Positions 25,605-38,993 of a stretch of 64,000 bases of DNA are shown here, piece after piece. Numbering within the stretch: position 1 is the stretch's first letter; each line of letters opens with the position of its first letter. Under the pieces are notes generated by a model. That model searched no databases and was not told the DNA's origin. It worked only from the letters and a program-made list of their open reading frames with translations. The translations under genes were made by a program, and so were the position numbers. Source of the stretch: Eretmocerus hayati (taxonomy: Eukaryota > Arthropoda > Insecta > Hymenoptera > Aphelinidae); assembly GCA_029851415.1 (NCBI GenBank), contig CM056741.1, positions 89,005,282 through 89,069,281 of the forward strand, written 5' to 3'.

Positions 25605-27050
25605 TGGTCCAGTACTCGAGGTTACACTCGCAGTCCATTCTTGGGGTTGACACTCGTGATCGGGTACTCGAAAAGACACCCGTGGTCCAGTACTCCAGGT
25701 GATACTCGTGGCCCAGTACTGGATGTGACACTCGCAGTCCAGTACTCGAGGTGATACTCGTGGCCCAGTACTTAACGTGACACTCGTAGTCCAGTACTCG
25801 AGTCGACATTCTTGGTCCAGTACTCGAGGTTACACTCGTGGTCGAGTACTAAAGGTGACACTCGTGGTCTAGTGCTCAAGGTGACACTCGTGGTCCAGTA
25901 CTCTAGGTGACGCTCATGATCCGGTATTAGAGGTGGCATCGTGGTCTAGAAATCGAGGTGACACTCATGATCCAGTATAGGAGGTGACACTCACGGTCCG
26001 TGACACTCGTGGTCCAGTACTAGAGGTGACACTCGTGATCCGGTATTGGAGGTGGCACTCATGGTCTAGTACTCAAGTCGACACTTGTTCTCCGGTATTA
26101 GAGGTGACACTCGTAGTCCGGTACCCGAGGTGACACTCATGATCTAGTATTGGAGGTGACACTCGCGGTCCAGTACTAGAGGTGACACTCGTGGTCCAGT
26201 ACTAGAGGTGACCCTCATGATCCGGTATCAGAGGTGACACTCGTGATCCGGTACCCGAGGTGACACTCATGATCCAGTATAGGAGGTGACACTCACGGTC
26301 CAGTACTAGAGGTGACACTCGTGGTCCAGTACTAGAGGTGACACTCATGATCCGGTATTGGAGGTGGCACTCGTGGTCCAGTGATCAAGGTGGGCCCTGT
26401 AATCCGGTATTAGAGGTGACTTTCGTGATCCAGTACTCGAGGTGATAATCGTGGTCTAGCAGTCGAGGTGATACTCGTGTTCCAGTACTCAAGACGATAC
26501 TCGTAGTCCAGTACTCGAGGTTAAACGCGTAGTCCATTACTCGAGGCGACACTCGTGGTCCAGTACTCGAGCTGACACTCGTGGTTCAGGACTCGAGGTG
26601 ACACTCGTGGTTTACTACTCGAGTTGACACTCGTGGTCCAGTGCTCGAGGTGACACTCGCGCTCCAGTACTAGAGGTGAACTCATGATCCGGTATTAGGG
26701 GTGACACTCGTGATCCGGTACACATAGTGACACTCGCGGTCCGGTACTAGAGGTGATACTCGCAGTACAGTACTAGAGGTGACCCCCGTGATCCGGTACT
26801 CGAAGTGACACTCGTAGTCCAGTACTCCAGGTGATAGTTGAGGTCCAGTACTCGCAGTGACATTCGTGGTCCAGTTTTTACGATGACAATCATGATCCGG
26901 TACTAGAGGTGACACTCGAGATCCGGTATTAGGGGTAACACTCGTGGTACAGTACTCGAGGTGATACTCGTTGTCCAGTACACGAAATGACACTCGTGGT
27001 CCAGTACTCGAGGTTACACTCGAGGTCTAGTACTAGATGTGACCTCCGTG
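25605..27050. repeat. further copy of the start of the 19397 block
   Basis: This stretch follows the same order of variants as 19397-20850 (offset about 6,213), including the truncated monomer near 25995. The boundaries are approximate. Confidence 0.7.
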
Positions 27051-28527
27051 TTCCAGTACTAGATGTGACACTCGCAGTCCAGTACTCGAGGTGATACTCG
27101 TGGGCAAGTACTGAAGGTGACACTCGTAGTCCAGTACTCGAGTCGACATTCGTGGTCCAGTACTCGAGGTTTGACTCGTGGTCCAGTACTAAAGGTGACA
27201 CTCGTGGTCTAGTGCTCAAGGTGACACTCGTGCTCCAGTACTCTAGGTGACGCTCATGATTCGGTATTAGAGGTGGCATCGTGGTCCAGTAATCGAGGTG
27301 ATAGTCGTGGTCTAGTACTCAAGTCGACACTTGTTATCCGGTATCAGAGGTGACACTCGTGATCCGGTACCCGAGGTGACACTCATGATCTAGTATTGGA
27401 GGTGACACTCACGGTCCAGTACTAGAGGTGACACTCAAGATCCGGTATTACAGGTGACACTCGTGGTCCAGTACTCGAAGCGATATTCGTGGTCCAGTAC
27501 TCGAGGTGAAGATCGTGATCCGGTACTAGAGGTGACACTCGTGATCCAGTACTCGAGGTGATAATCGTGGTCAAGCACTCGAGGTGATACTCGTGTTCCA
27601 GTACTCAAGACGATACTCGTGGTCCAGTTCTCGAGGTTACACTCGTAGTCCAGTACTCGAGGCGACAGTCGTGATCGGGTACTCGAAGTGACACTCGCGG
27701 TCCAGGACTAGAGGTGACACTCACGGCCCAGTACTCGAGGTGACACTCAAGATCCGGTATTACAGGTGACACTCGTGGTCCAGTACTCGAAGTGATATTC
27801 GTGGTCCAGTACTCGAGGTGAAGATCGTGATCCGGTACTAGAGGTGATACTCGCAGTACAGTACTAGAGGTGACCCCCGTGATCCGGTACTCGAAGTGAC
27901 ACTCGTAGTCCAGTACTCCAGGTGATAGTTGAGGTCCAGTACTCGCAGTGACATTCGTGGTCCAGTTTTTACGATGACAATCATGATCCGGTACTAGAGG
28001 TGACACTCGAGATCCGGTATTAGGGGTAACACTCGTGGTACAGTACTCGAGGTGATACTCGTTGTCCAGTACACGAAATGACACTCGTGGTCCAGTACTC
28101 GAGGTTACACTCGAGGTCTAGTACTAGATGTGACCCCCGTGTTCCAGTACTAGATGTGACACTCGCAGTCCAGTACTCGAGGTGATACTCGTGGGCAAGT
28201 ACTGAAGGTGACACTCGTAGTCCAGTACTCGAGTCGACATTCGTGGTCCAGTACTCGAGGTTTGACTCGTGGTCCAGTACTAAAGGTGACACTCGTGGTC
28301 TAGTGCTCAAGGTGACACTCGTGCTCCAGTACTCTAGGTGACGCTCATGATTCGGTATTAGAGGTGGCATCGTGGTCCAGTAATCGAGGTGATAGTCGTG
28401 GTCTAGTACTCAAGTCGACACTTGTTATCCGGTATCAGAGGTGACACTCGTGATCCGGTACCCGAGGTGACACTCATGATCTAGTATTGGAGGTGACACT
28501 CACGGTCCAGTACTAGAGGTGACACTC
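26745..28527. repeat. 1,091-bp offset duplication (26745-27436 and 27836-28527)
   Basis: About 690 bp starting GTACTAGAGGTGATACTCGC is repeated 1,091 bp downstream. Matching ends where CACTCAAGATCC in the first copy is replaced by CACTCGTGG in the second. Bases 27437-27835 between them resemble the segment around 24430-24660. Confidence 0.8.
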
Positions 28528-29806
28528 GTGGTCCAGTACTAGAGGTGACACTCATGATCCGGTATTGGAGGTGGCACTCGTGGTCCAGTGATCAAGGTGA
28601 CACCTGTAATCCGGTGTTAGAGGTGACACTCGTAATCCGGTACTGTTGTGACACTCGCGGTCCAGTACTAGAGGTGACACTCCTGATCCGGTATGAGAGG
28701 TGACATTCGTGATACGGTACCTGAGGTGACACTCGTGGTCCAGTACTCGAGGTGCCATTCGTGGTCCAGTACTCGAGATGAAGATCGTGATCCGGTACTA
28801 GAGGTGACAATCGTGATCCGGTACTAGAGGTGACACTCACGGTTCAGTACTCCAGGCGATACTCGTGGCCCAGTACTGGATGTGACACTCACGGTCCAGT
28901 ACTCGAGGTGATAGTCGTGGTCCAGTACTCGAGGTGATAGTCGTGGTCCAGTACCCGAGTCGACATTCGTGGTCCAGTACTCGAGGTGAAGATCGTGATC
29001 CGGTACTCGAGGTGACAATCGTGATCCGGTACTAGAGGTGACACTCACGGTCCAGTACTCGAGGTGACACTCGTGGTCCAGTACTCGAAGTGATATTCGT
29101 GGTCCAGTACTCGAGGTGCCATTCGTGGTCCAGTACTCGAGGTGAAGATCGTGATCCGGTACTAGAGGTGACAATCGTGATCCGGTAATAAAGGTGACAC
29201 TCACGGTTCAGTACTCCAGGTGATACTCGTGGCCCAGTACTGGATGTGACACTCGTAGTCCAGTACTCGAGATGACACTCACGGCCCAGTACTCGAGGTG
29301 ACACTCAAGATCCGGTATTACAGGTGACACTCGTGATCCAGTACTCGTGGTGATAATCGTGGTCTAGCACTCGAGGTGATACTCATGTTCCAGTACTCAA
29401 GACGATACTTGTGGTCCAGTTTTCGAGGTTACACTCGTAGTCCAGTACTCGAGGCGACACTCGTAGTCCAGTACTCGAGGTGACACTCGTGGTTCAGTAC
29501 TCGAGGTGACACTCGTGGTTAACTACTCGAGGTGACACTCGTGGTCCAGTTTTCACGATGACACTCATGATCCGGTATTAGACGTGACACCCGAGATCCC
29601 GTATTAGGGGTGACACTCGTGATCCGGTACACCTAGTGACACTCGCGGTCCAGTACTAGAGGTGATACTCGGGGTCCAGTGCTCGAGGTGACATTCGTGG
29701 TTCAGTACTCGAGGTGGAAGTCGTGGTCCAGTACTCGCGGTGACATTCGTGGTCCAGTTTTCGAGATGACACTCATGATCCGGTACTGGAGGTGACTCTC
29801 GTGATC

Positions 29807-31560
29807 CGGTATTAGAGACAACACTCGTGGTCCAGTCCTCGAGATGACACTCATGATCCGGTACTAGAGGTGACACTCGTGATCCAGTACTCGAGTTGAT
29901 AATCGTGGTCAAGCACTCGAGGTGATACTCGTGTTCCAGTACTCAAGACGATACTCGTGGTCCAGTTTTCGATTTTACACTCGTAGTCCAGTACTCGAGG
30001 CGACAGTCGTGATCGGGTACTCGAATTGACACTCGCGGTCCAGTACTAGAGGTGACACTCGCAGTCCATTCCTGGGGTTGACACTCGTGATCGGGTACTC
30101 GAAAAGACACCCGTGGTCCAGTACTCCAGGTGATACTCGTGGCCCAGTACTGGATGTGACACTCGCAGTCCAGTACTCGAGGTGATACTCGTGGCCCAGT
30201 ACTTAACGTGACACTCGTAGTCCAGTACTCGAGTCGACATTCTTGGTCCAGTACTCGAGGTTACACTCGTGGTCGAGTACTAAAGGTGACACTCGTGGTC
30301 TAGTGCTCAAGGTGACACTCGTGGTCCAGTACTCTAGGTGACGCTCATGATCCGGTATTAGAGGTGGCATCGTGGTCCAGAAATCGAGGTGACACTCATG
30401 ATCCAGTATAGGAGGTGACACTCACGGTCCGTGACACTCGTGGTCCAGTACTAGAGGTGACACTCGTGATCCGGTATTGGAGGTGGCACTCATGGTCTAG
30501 TACTCAAGTCGACACTTGTTCTCCGGTATTAGAGGTGACACTCGTGATCCGGTACCCGAGGTGACACTCATGATCCAGTATAGGAGGTGACACTCACGGT
30601 CCAGTACTAGAGGTGACACTCGTGGTCCAGTACTAGAGGTGACACTCATGATCCGGTATTGGAGGTGGCTCTCGTGGTCCAGTGATCAAGGTGACACCTG
30701 TAATCCGGTGTTAGAGGTGACACTCGTAATCCGGTACTGTTGTGACACTCGCGGTCCAGTACTAGAGGTGACACTCCTGATCCGGTATGAGAGGTGACAT
30801 TCGTGATACGGTACCTGAGGTGACACTCGTGGTCCAGTACTCGAGGTGCCATTCGTGGTCCAGTACTCGAGGTGAAGATCGTGATCCGGTACTAGAGGTG
30901 ACAATCGTGATCCGGTACTAGAGGTGACACTCACGGTTCAGTACTCCAGGCGATACTCGTGGCCCAGTACTGGATGTGACACTCACGGTCCAGTACTCGA
31001 GGTGATAGTCGTGGTCCAGTACTCGAGGTGATAGTCGTGGTCCAGTACCCGAGGTGACATTCGTGGTCCAGTACTCGAGGTGAAAATCGTGATCCGGTAC
31101 TCGAGGTGACAATCGTGATCCGGTACTAGAGGTGACACTCACGGTCCAGTACTCGAGGTGACACTCAAGATCCGGTATTACAGGTGACACTCGTGGTCCA
31201 GTACTCGAAGTGATATTCGTGGTCCAGTACTCGAGGTGCCATTCGTGGTCCAGTACTCGAGGTGAAGATCGTGATCCGGTACTAGAGGTGACAATCGTGA
31301 TCCGGTAATGAAGGTGACACTCACGGTTCAGTACTCCAGGTGATACTCGTGGCCCAGTACTGGATGTGACACTCGTAGTCCAGTACTCGAGATGATACTC
31401 GTGGCCCAGTACTCGAGGTGAACTCCTGGTCCAGTACTCGATGTGACACTCGTGATTCGGTATGAGAGGTGGCATTCGCGGTCCAGTACTAGATGTGACA
31501 CTCATGATTCGGTATTAGAGGTGACACTCGTGATCCGGTACTGTGGTGACGCTCATGATT
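29807..31560. repeat. 1,754-bp tandem unit, copy 1
   Basis: Bases 29807-31560 are followed directly by a near-identical copy. The length equals 68 monomers minus 14 bp, explained by one 16-bp monomer (near 30426) and several 25-bp monomers. The left border is where CGGTATTAGAGACAACACTC begins to match in both copies. Confidence 0.92.
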
Positions 31561-33314
31561 CGGTATTAGAGACAACACTCGTGGTCCAGTCCTCGAGATG
31601 ACACTCATGATCCGGTACTAGAGGTGACACTCGTGATCCAGTACTCGAGTTGATAATCGTGGTCAAGCACTCGAGGTGATACTCGTGTTCCAGTACTCAA
31701 GACGATACTCGTGGTCCAGTTTTCGATTTTACACTCGTAGTCCAGTACTCGAGGCGACAGTCGTGATCGGGTACTCGAATTGACACTCGCGGTCCAGTAC
31801 TAGAGGTGACACTCGCAGTCCATTCCTGGGGTTGACACTCGTGATCGGGTACTCGAAAAGACACCCGTGGTCCAGTACTCCAGGTGATACTCGTGGCCCA
31901 GTACTGGATGTGACACTCGCAGTCCAGTACTCGAGGTGATACTCGTGGCCCAGTACTTAACGTGACACTCGTAGTCCAGTACTCGAGTCGACATTCTTGG
32001 TCCAGTACTCGAGGTTACACTCGTGGTCGAGTACTAAAGGTGACACTCGTGGTCTAGTGCTCAAGGTGACACTCGTGGTCCAGTACTCTAGGTGACGCTC
32101 ATGATCCGGTATTAGAGGTGGCATCGTGGTCCAGAAATCGAGGTGACACTCATGATCCAGTATAGGAGGTGACACTCACGGTCCGTGACACTCGTGGTCC
32201 AGTACTAGAGGTGACACTCGTGATCCGGTATTGGAGGTGGCACTCATGGTCTAGTACTCAAGTTGACACTTGTTCTCCGGTATTAGAGGTGACACTCGTG
32301 ATCCGGTACCCGAGGTGACACTCATGATCCAGTATAGGAGGTGACACTCACGGTCCAGTACTAGAGGTGACACTCGTGGTCCAGTACTAGAGGTGACACT
32401 CATGATCCGGTATTGGAGGTGGCTCTCGTGGTCCAGTGATCAAGGTGACACCTGTAATCCGGTGTTAGAGGTGACACTCGTAATCCGGTACTGTTGTGAC
32501 ACTCGCGGTCCAGTACTAGAGGTGACACTCCTGATCCGGTATGAGAGGTGACATTCGTGATACGGTACCTGAGGTGACACTCGTGGTCCAGTACTCGAGG
32601 TGCCATTCGTGGTCCAGTACTCGAGGTGAAGATCGTGATCCGGTACTAGAGGTGACAATCGTGATCCGGTACTAGAGGTGACACTCACGGTTCAGTACTC
32701 CAGGCGATACTCGTGGCCCAGTACTGGATGTGACACTCACGGTCCAGTACTCGAGGTGATAGTCGTGGTCCAGTACTCGAGGTGATAGTCGTGGTCCAGT
32801 ACCCGAGGTGACATTCGTGGTCCAGTACTCGAGGTGAAAATCGTGATCCGGTACTCGAGGTGACAATCGTGATCCGGTACTAGAGGTGACACTCACGGTC
32901 CAGTACTCGAGGTGACACTCAAGACCCGGTATTACAGGTGACACTCGTGGTCCAGTACTCGAAGTGATATTCGTGGTCCAGTACTCGAGGTGCCATTCGT
33001 GGTCCAGTACTCGAGGTGAAGATCGTGATCCGGTACTAGAGGTGACAATCGTGATCCGGTAATGAAGGTGACACTCACGGTTCAGTACTCCAGGTGATAC
33101 TCGTGGCCCAGTACTGGATGTGACACTCGTAGTCCAGTACTCGAGATGATACTCGTGGCCCAGTACTCGAGGTGAACTCCTGGTCCAGTACTCGATGTGA
33201 CACTCGTGATTCGGTATGAGAGGTGGCATTCGCGGTCCAGTACTAGATGTGACACTCATGATTCGGTATTAGAGGTGACACTCGTGATCCGGTACTGTGG
33301 TGACGCTCATGATT
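31561..33314. repeat. 1,754-bp tandem unit, copy 2
   Basis: Near-identical to the preceding copy. Differences noticed are AAGTTGACAC near 32272 (AAGTCGACAC in copy 1) and AAGACCCGG near 32922 (AAGATCCGG in copy 1). It ends where GAGGTGGCACTC replaces GAGACAACACTC. Confidence 0.92.
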
Positions 33315-36300
33315 CGGTATTAGAGGTGGCACTCGTGGTCAAGTAATCGAGGTGATAATCGTGGTCCAGTACTCGAGGTGACACCTGTTATCCGGTATTA
33401 GAGGTGACACTCGTGATCCGGTACCCGAGTCGACACTCATGATTCAGTATTGGAGGTGACACTCGCGGTCCAGGACTAGAGGTGACACTCACGGCCCAGT
33501 ACTCGAGGTGACACTCAAGATCCGGTATTACAGGTGACACTCGTGGTCCAGTACTCGAAGTGATATTCGTGGTCCAGTACTCGAGGTGAAGATCGTGATC
33601 CGGTACTAGAGGTGACACTCGTCATCCAGTACTCGAGGTGATAATCGTGGTCAAGCACTCGAGGTGATACTCGTGTTCCAGTACTCAAGACGATACTCGT
33701 GGTCCAGTTCTCGAGGTTACACTCGTAGTCCAGTACTCGAGGCGACAGTCGTGGTCCAGTACTCGAGGTGACACTCGTGGTCCGGTACTCGAGGTGATAC
33801 TCGTGGTCCATTACTCGAGGTGACACTCAGAGTCCAGTACTCGAGGTAACACTCGTGGTCCAGTACTCGAGGTGACACTCGCGGTCCAGTACTAGAGGTG
33901 GCACTCGTGGTCCAGTGATCTAGGTGACACCTGTAATCCGGTATTAGAGGTGACAGTCGTGATCCAGTACTCGTGGTGATAATCGTGGTCAAGCACTCGA
34001 GGTGATACTCGTGTTCCAGTACTCAAGACGATACTCGTGGTCCAGTTTTCGAGGTTACACTCGTAGTCCAGTACTCGAGGCGACACTCGTAGTCCAGTAC
34101 TCGAGGTGACACTCGTGGTTCAGTACTCGAGGTGACACTCGTGGTTCACTACTCGAGGTGACACTCGTGGTCCAGTTTTCACGATGACACTCATGATCCG
34201 GTATTAGACGTGACACCCGAGATCCCGTATTAGGGGTGACACTCGTGATCCGGTACACCTAGTGACACTCGCGGTCCAGTACTAGAGGTGATACTCGGGG
34301 TCCAGTGCTCGAGGTGACATTCGTGGTTCAGTACTCGAGGTGGAAGTCGTGGTCCAGTACTCGCGGTGACATTCGTGGTCCAGTTTTCGAGATGACACTC
34401 ATGATCCGGTACTGGAGGTGACTCTCGTGATCCGGTATTAGAGACAACACTCGTGGTCCAGTACTCGAGATGACACTCATGATCCGGTACTAGAGGTGAC
34501 ACTCGTGATCCAGTACTCGAGTTGATAATCGGGGTCAAGCACTCGAGGTGATACTCGTGTTCCAGTACTCAAGACGATACTCGTGGTCCAGTTTTCGATT
34601 TTACACTCGTAGTCCAGTACTCGAGGCGACAGTCGTGATCGGGTACTCGAATTGACACTCGCGGTCCAGTACTAGAGGTGACACTCCTGATCCGGTATGA
34701 GAGGTGACATTCGTGATACGGTACCTGAGGTGACACTCGTGGTCCAGTACTCGAGGTGCCATTCGTGGTCCAGTACTCGAGGTGAAGATCGTGATCCGGT
34801 ACTAGAGGTGACAATCGTGATCCGGTACTAGAGGTGACACTCACGGTTCAGTACTCCAGGCGATACTCGTGGCCCAGTACTGGATGTGACACTCACGGTC
34901 CAGTACTCGAGGTGATAGTCGTGGTCCAGTACTCGAGGTGATAGTCGTGGTCCAGTACCCGAGGTGACATTCGTGGTCCAGTACTCGAGGTGAAAATCGT
35001 GATCCGGTACTCGAGGTGACAATCGTGATCCGGTACTAGAGGTGACACTCACGGTCCAGTACTCGAGGTGACACTCAAGATCCGGTATTACAGGTGACAC
35101 TCGTGGTCCAGTACTCGAAGTGATATTCGTGGTCCAGTACTCGAGGTGCCATTCGTGGTCCAGTACTCGAGGTGAAGATCGTGATCCGGTACTAGAGGTG
35201 ACAATCGTGATCCGGTAATGAAGGTGACACTCACGGTTCAGTACTCCAGGTGATACTCGTGGCCCAGTACTGGATGTGACACTCGTAGTCCAGTACTCGA
35301 GATGATACTCGTGGCCCAGTACTCGAGGTGAACTCCTGGTCCAGTACTCGATGTGACACTCGTGATTCGGTATGAGAGGTGGCATTCGCGGTCCAGTACT
35401 AGATGTGACACTCATGATTCGGTATTAGAGGTGACACTCGTGACCCGGTACTGTGGTGACGCTCATGATTCGGTATTAGAGGTGGCACTCGTGGTCAAGT
35501 AATCGAGGTGATAATCGTGGTCCAGTACTCGAGGTGACACCTGTTATCCGGTATTAGAGGTGACACTCGTGATCCGGTACCCGAGTCGACACTCATGATT
35601 CAGTATTGGAGGTGACACTCGCGGTCCAGGACTAGAGGTGACACTCACGGCCCAGTATTCGAGGTGACACTCAAGATCCGGTATTACAGGTGACACTCGT
35701 GGTCCAGTACTCGAAGTGATATTCGTGGTCCAGTACTCGAGGTGAAGATCGTGATCCGGTACTAGAGGTGACACTCGTGATCCAGTACTCGAGGTGATAA
35801 TCGTGGTCAAGCACTCGAGGTGATACTCGTGTTCCAGTACTCAAGACGATACTCGTGGTCCAGTTCTCGAGGTTACACTCGTAGTCCAGTACTCGAGGCG
35901 ACAGTCGTGGTCCAGTACTCGAGGTGACACTCGTGGTCCGGTACTCGAGGTGATACTCGTGGTCCATTACTCGAGGTGACACTCAGAGTCCAGTACTCGA
36001 GGTAACACTCGTGGTCCAGTACTCGAGGTGACACTCGCGGTCCAGTACTAGAGGTGGCACTCGTGGTCCAGTGATCAAGGTGACACCTGTAATCCGGTAT
36101 TAGAGGTGACAGTCGTGATCCAGTACTCGTGGTGATAATCGTGGTCTAGCACTCGAGGTGATACTCGTGTTCCAGTACTCAAGACGATACTCGTGGTCCA
36201 GTTTTCGAGGTTACACTCGTAGTCCAGTACTCGAGGCGACACTCGTAGTCCAGTACTCGAGGTGACACTCGTGGTTCAGTACTCGAGGTGACACTCGTGG

Positions 36301-36842
36301 TTTACTACTCGAGGTGACACTCGTGGTCCAGTTTTCACGATGACACTCATGATCCGGTATTAGACGTGACACCCGAGATCCCGTATTAGGGGTGACACTC
36401 GTGATCCGGTACACCTAGTGACACTCGCGGTCCAGTACTAGAGGTGATACTCGGGGTCCAGTGCTCGAGGTGACATTCGTGGTTCAGTACTCGAGGTGGA
36501 AGTCGTGGTCCAGTACTCGCGGTGACATTCGTGGTCCAGTTTTCGAGATGACACTCATGATCCGGTACTGGAGGTGACTCTCGTGATCCGGTATTAGAGA
36601 CAACACTCGTGGTCCAGTACTCGAGATGACACTCATGATCCGGTACTAGAGGTGACACTCGTGATCCAGTACTCGAGTTGATAATCGGGGTCAAGCACTC
36701 GAGGTGATACTCGTGTTCCAGTACTCAAGACGATACTCGTGGTCCAGTTTTCGATTTTACACTCGTAGTCCAGTACTCGAGGCGACAGTCGTGATCGGGT
36801 ACTCGAATTGACACTCGCGGTCCAGTACTAGAGGTGACACTC
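32496..36842. repeat. 2,156-bp tandem unit, two copies
   Basis: Bases 32496-34651 and 34652-36807 match at an offset of 2,156 bp (83 monomers minus 2 bp), and similarity extends to about 36842. The first copy overlaps the second 1,754-bp unit, so two duplication steps with different borders are superimposed. A few substitutions separate the copies, such as GTGACCCGG near 35441 against GTGATCCGG near 33285. Confidence 0.88.
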
Positions 36843-36848
36843 GTGGTC

Positions 36849-38993
36849 CAGTACTCGAGGTTACACTCGCAGTCCATTCCTGGGGTTGACACTCGTGATC
36901 GGGTACTCGAAAAGACACCCGTGGTCCAGTACTCCAGGTGATACTCGTGGCCCAGTACTGGATGTGACACTCGCAGTCCAGTACTCGAGGTGATACTCGT
37001 GGCCCAGTACTTAACGTGACACTCGTAGTCCAGTACTCGAGTCGACATTCTTGGTCCAGTACTCGAGGTTACACTCGTGGTCGAGTACTAAAGGTGACAC
37101 TCGTGGTCTAGTGCTCAAGGTGACACTCGTGGTCCAGTACTCTAGGTGACGCTCATGATCCGGTATTAGAGGTGGCATCGTGGTCCAGAAATCGAGGTGA
37201 CACTCATGATCCAGTATAGGAGGTGACACTCACGGTCCGTGACACTCGTGGTCCAGTACTAGAGGTGACACTCGTGATCCGGTATTGGAGGTGGCACTCA
37301 TGGTCTAGTACTCAAGTCGACACTTGTTCTCCGGTATTAGAGGTGACACTCGTAGTCCGGTACCCGAGGTGACACTCATGATCTAGTATTGGAGGTGACA
37401 CTCGCGGTCCAGTACTAGAGGTGACACTCGTGGTCCAGTACTAGAGGTGACCCTCATGATCCGGTATCAGAGGTGACACTCGTGATCCGGTACCCGAGGT
37501 GACACTCATGATCCAGTATAGGAGGTGACACTCACGGTCCAGTACTAGAGGTGACACTCGTGGTCCAGTACTAGAGGTGACACTCATGATCCGGTATTGG
37601 AGGTGGCACTCGTGGTCCAGTGATCAAGGTGACACCTGTAATCCGGTATTAGAGGTGACTTTCGTGATCCAGTACTCGAGGTGATAATCGTGGTCTAGCA
37701 GTCGAGGTGATACTCGTGTTCCAGTACTCAAGACGATACTCGTAGTCCAGTACTCGAGGTTACACGCGTAGTCCATTACTCGAGGCGACACTCGTGGTCC
37801 AGTACTCGAGCTGACACTCGTGGTTCAGGACTCGAGGTGACACTCGTGGTTTACTACTCGAGTTGACACTCGTGGTCCAGTGCTCGAGGTGACACTCGCG
37901 CTCCAGTACTAGAGGTGAACTCATGATCCGGTATTAGGGGTGACACTCGTGATCCGGTACACATAGTGACACTCGCGGTCCGATACTAGAGGTGATACTC
38001 GCAGTACAGTACTAGAGGTGACCCCCGTGATCCGGTACTCGAAGTGACACTCGTAAACCAGTACTCCAGGTGATAGTTGAGGTCCAGTACTCGCAGTGAC
38101 ATTCGTGGTCCAGTTTTTACGATGACAATCATGATCCGGTACTAGAGGTGACACTCGAGATCCGGTATCAGGGGTAACACTCGTGGTACAGTACTCGAGG
38201 TGATACTCGTTGTCCAGTACACGAAATGACACTCGTGGTCCAGTACTCGAGGTTACACTCGAGGTCTAGTACTAGATGTGACCCCCGTGTTCCAGTACTA
38301 GATGTGACACTCGTGGTCCAGTACTCGAGGTGCCATTCGTGGTCCAGTACTCGAGGTGAAGATCGTGATCCGGTACTAGAGGTGACAGTCGTGATCCGGT
38401 ACTAGAGGTGACACTCACGGTTCAGTACTCCAGGCGATACTCGTGGCCCAGTACTGGATGTGACACTCACGGTCCAGTACTCGAGGTGATAGTCGTGGTC
38501 CAGTACTCGAGGTGATAGTCGTGGTCCAGTACCCGAGGTGACATTCGTGGTCCAGTACTCGAGGTGAAAATCGTGATCCGGTACTCGAGGTGACAATCGT
38601 GATCCGGTACTAGAGGTGACACTCACGGTCCAGTACTCGAGGTGACACTCAAGATCCGGTATTACAGGTGACACTCGTGGTCAAGTACTCGAAGTGATAT
38701 TCGTGGTCCAGTACTCGAGGTGCCATTCGTGGTCCAGTACTCGAGGTGAAGATCGTGATCCGGTACTAGAGGTGACAATCGTGATCCGGTAATGAAGGTG
38801 ACACTCACGGTTCAGTACTCCAGGTGATACTCGTGGCCCAGTACTGGATGTGACACTCGTAGTCCAGTACTCGAGATGATACTCGTGGCCCAGTACTCGA
38901 GGTGAACTCCTGGTCCAGTACTCGATGTGACACTCGTGATTCGGTATGAGAGGTGGCATTCGCGGTCCAGTACTAGATGTGACACTCATGATT
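36849..38993. repeat. 2.1-kb block, second copy of 19397-21541
   Basis: Matches the earlier block at an offset of 17,452 bp, with scattered substitutions such as CGTAAACCAG near 38052 against CGTAGTCCAG near 20600. It includes the truncated monomer near 37234. Confidence 0.85.
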
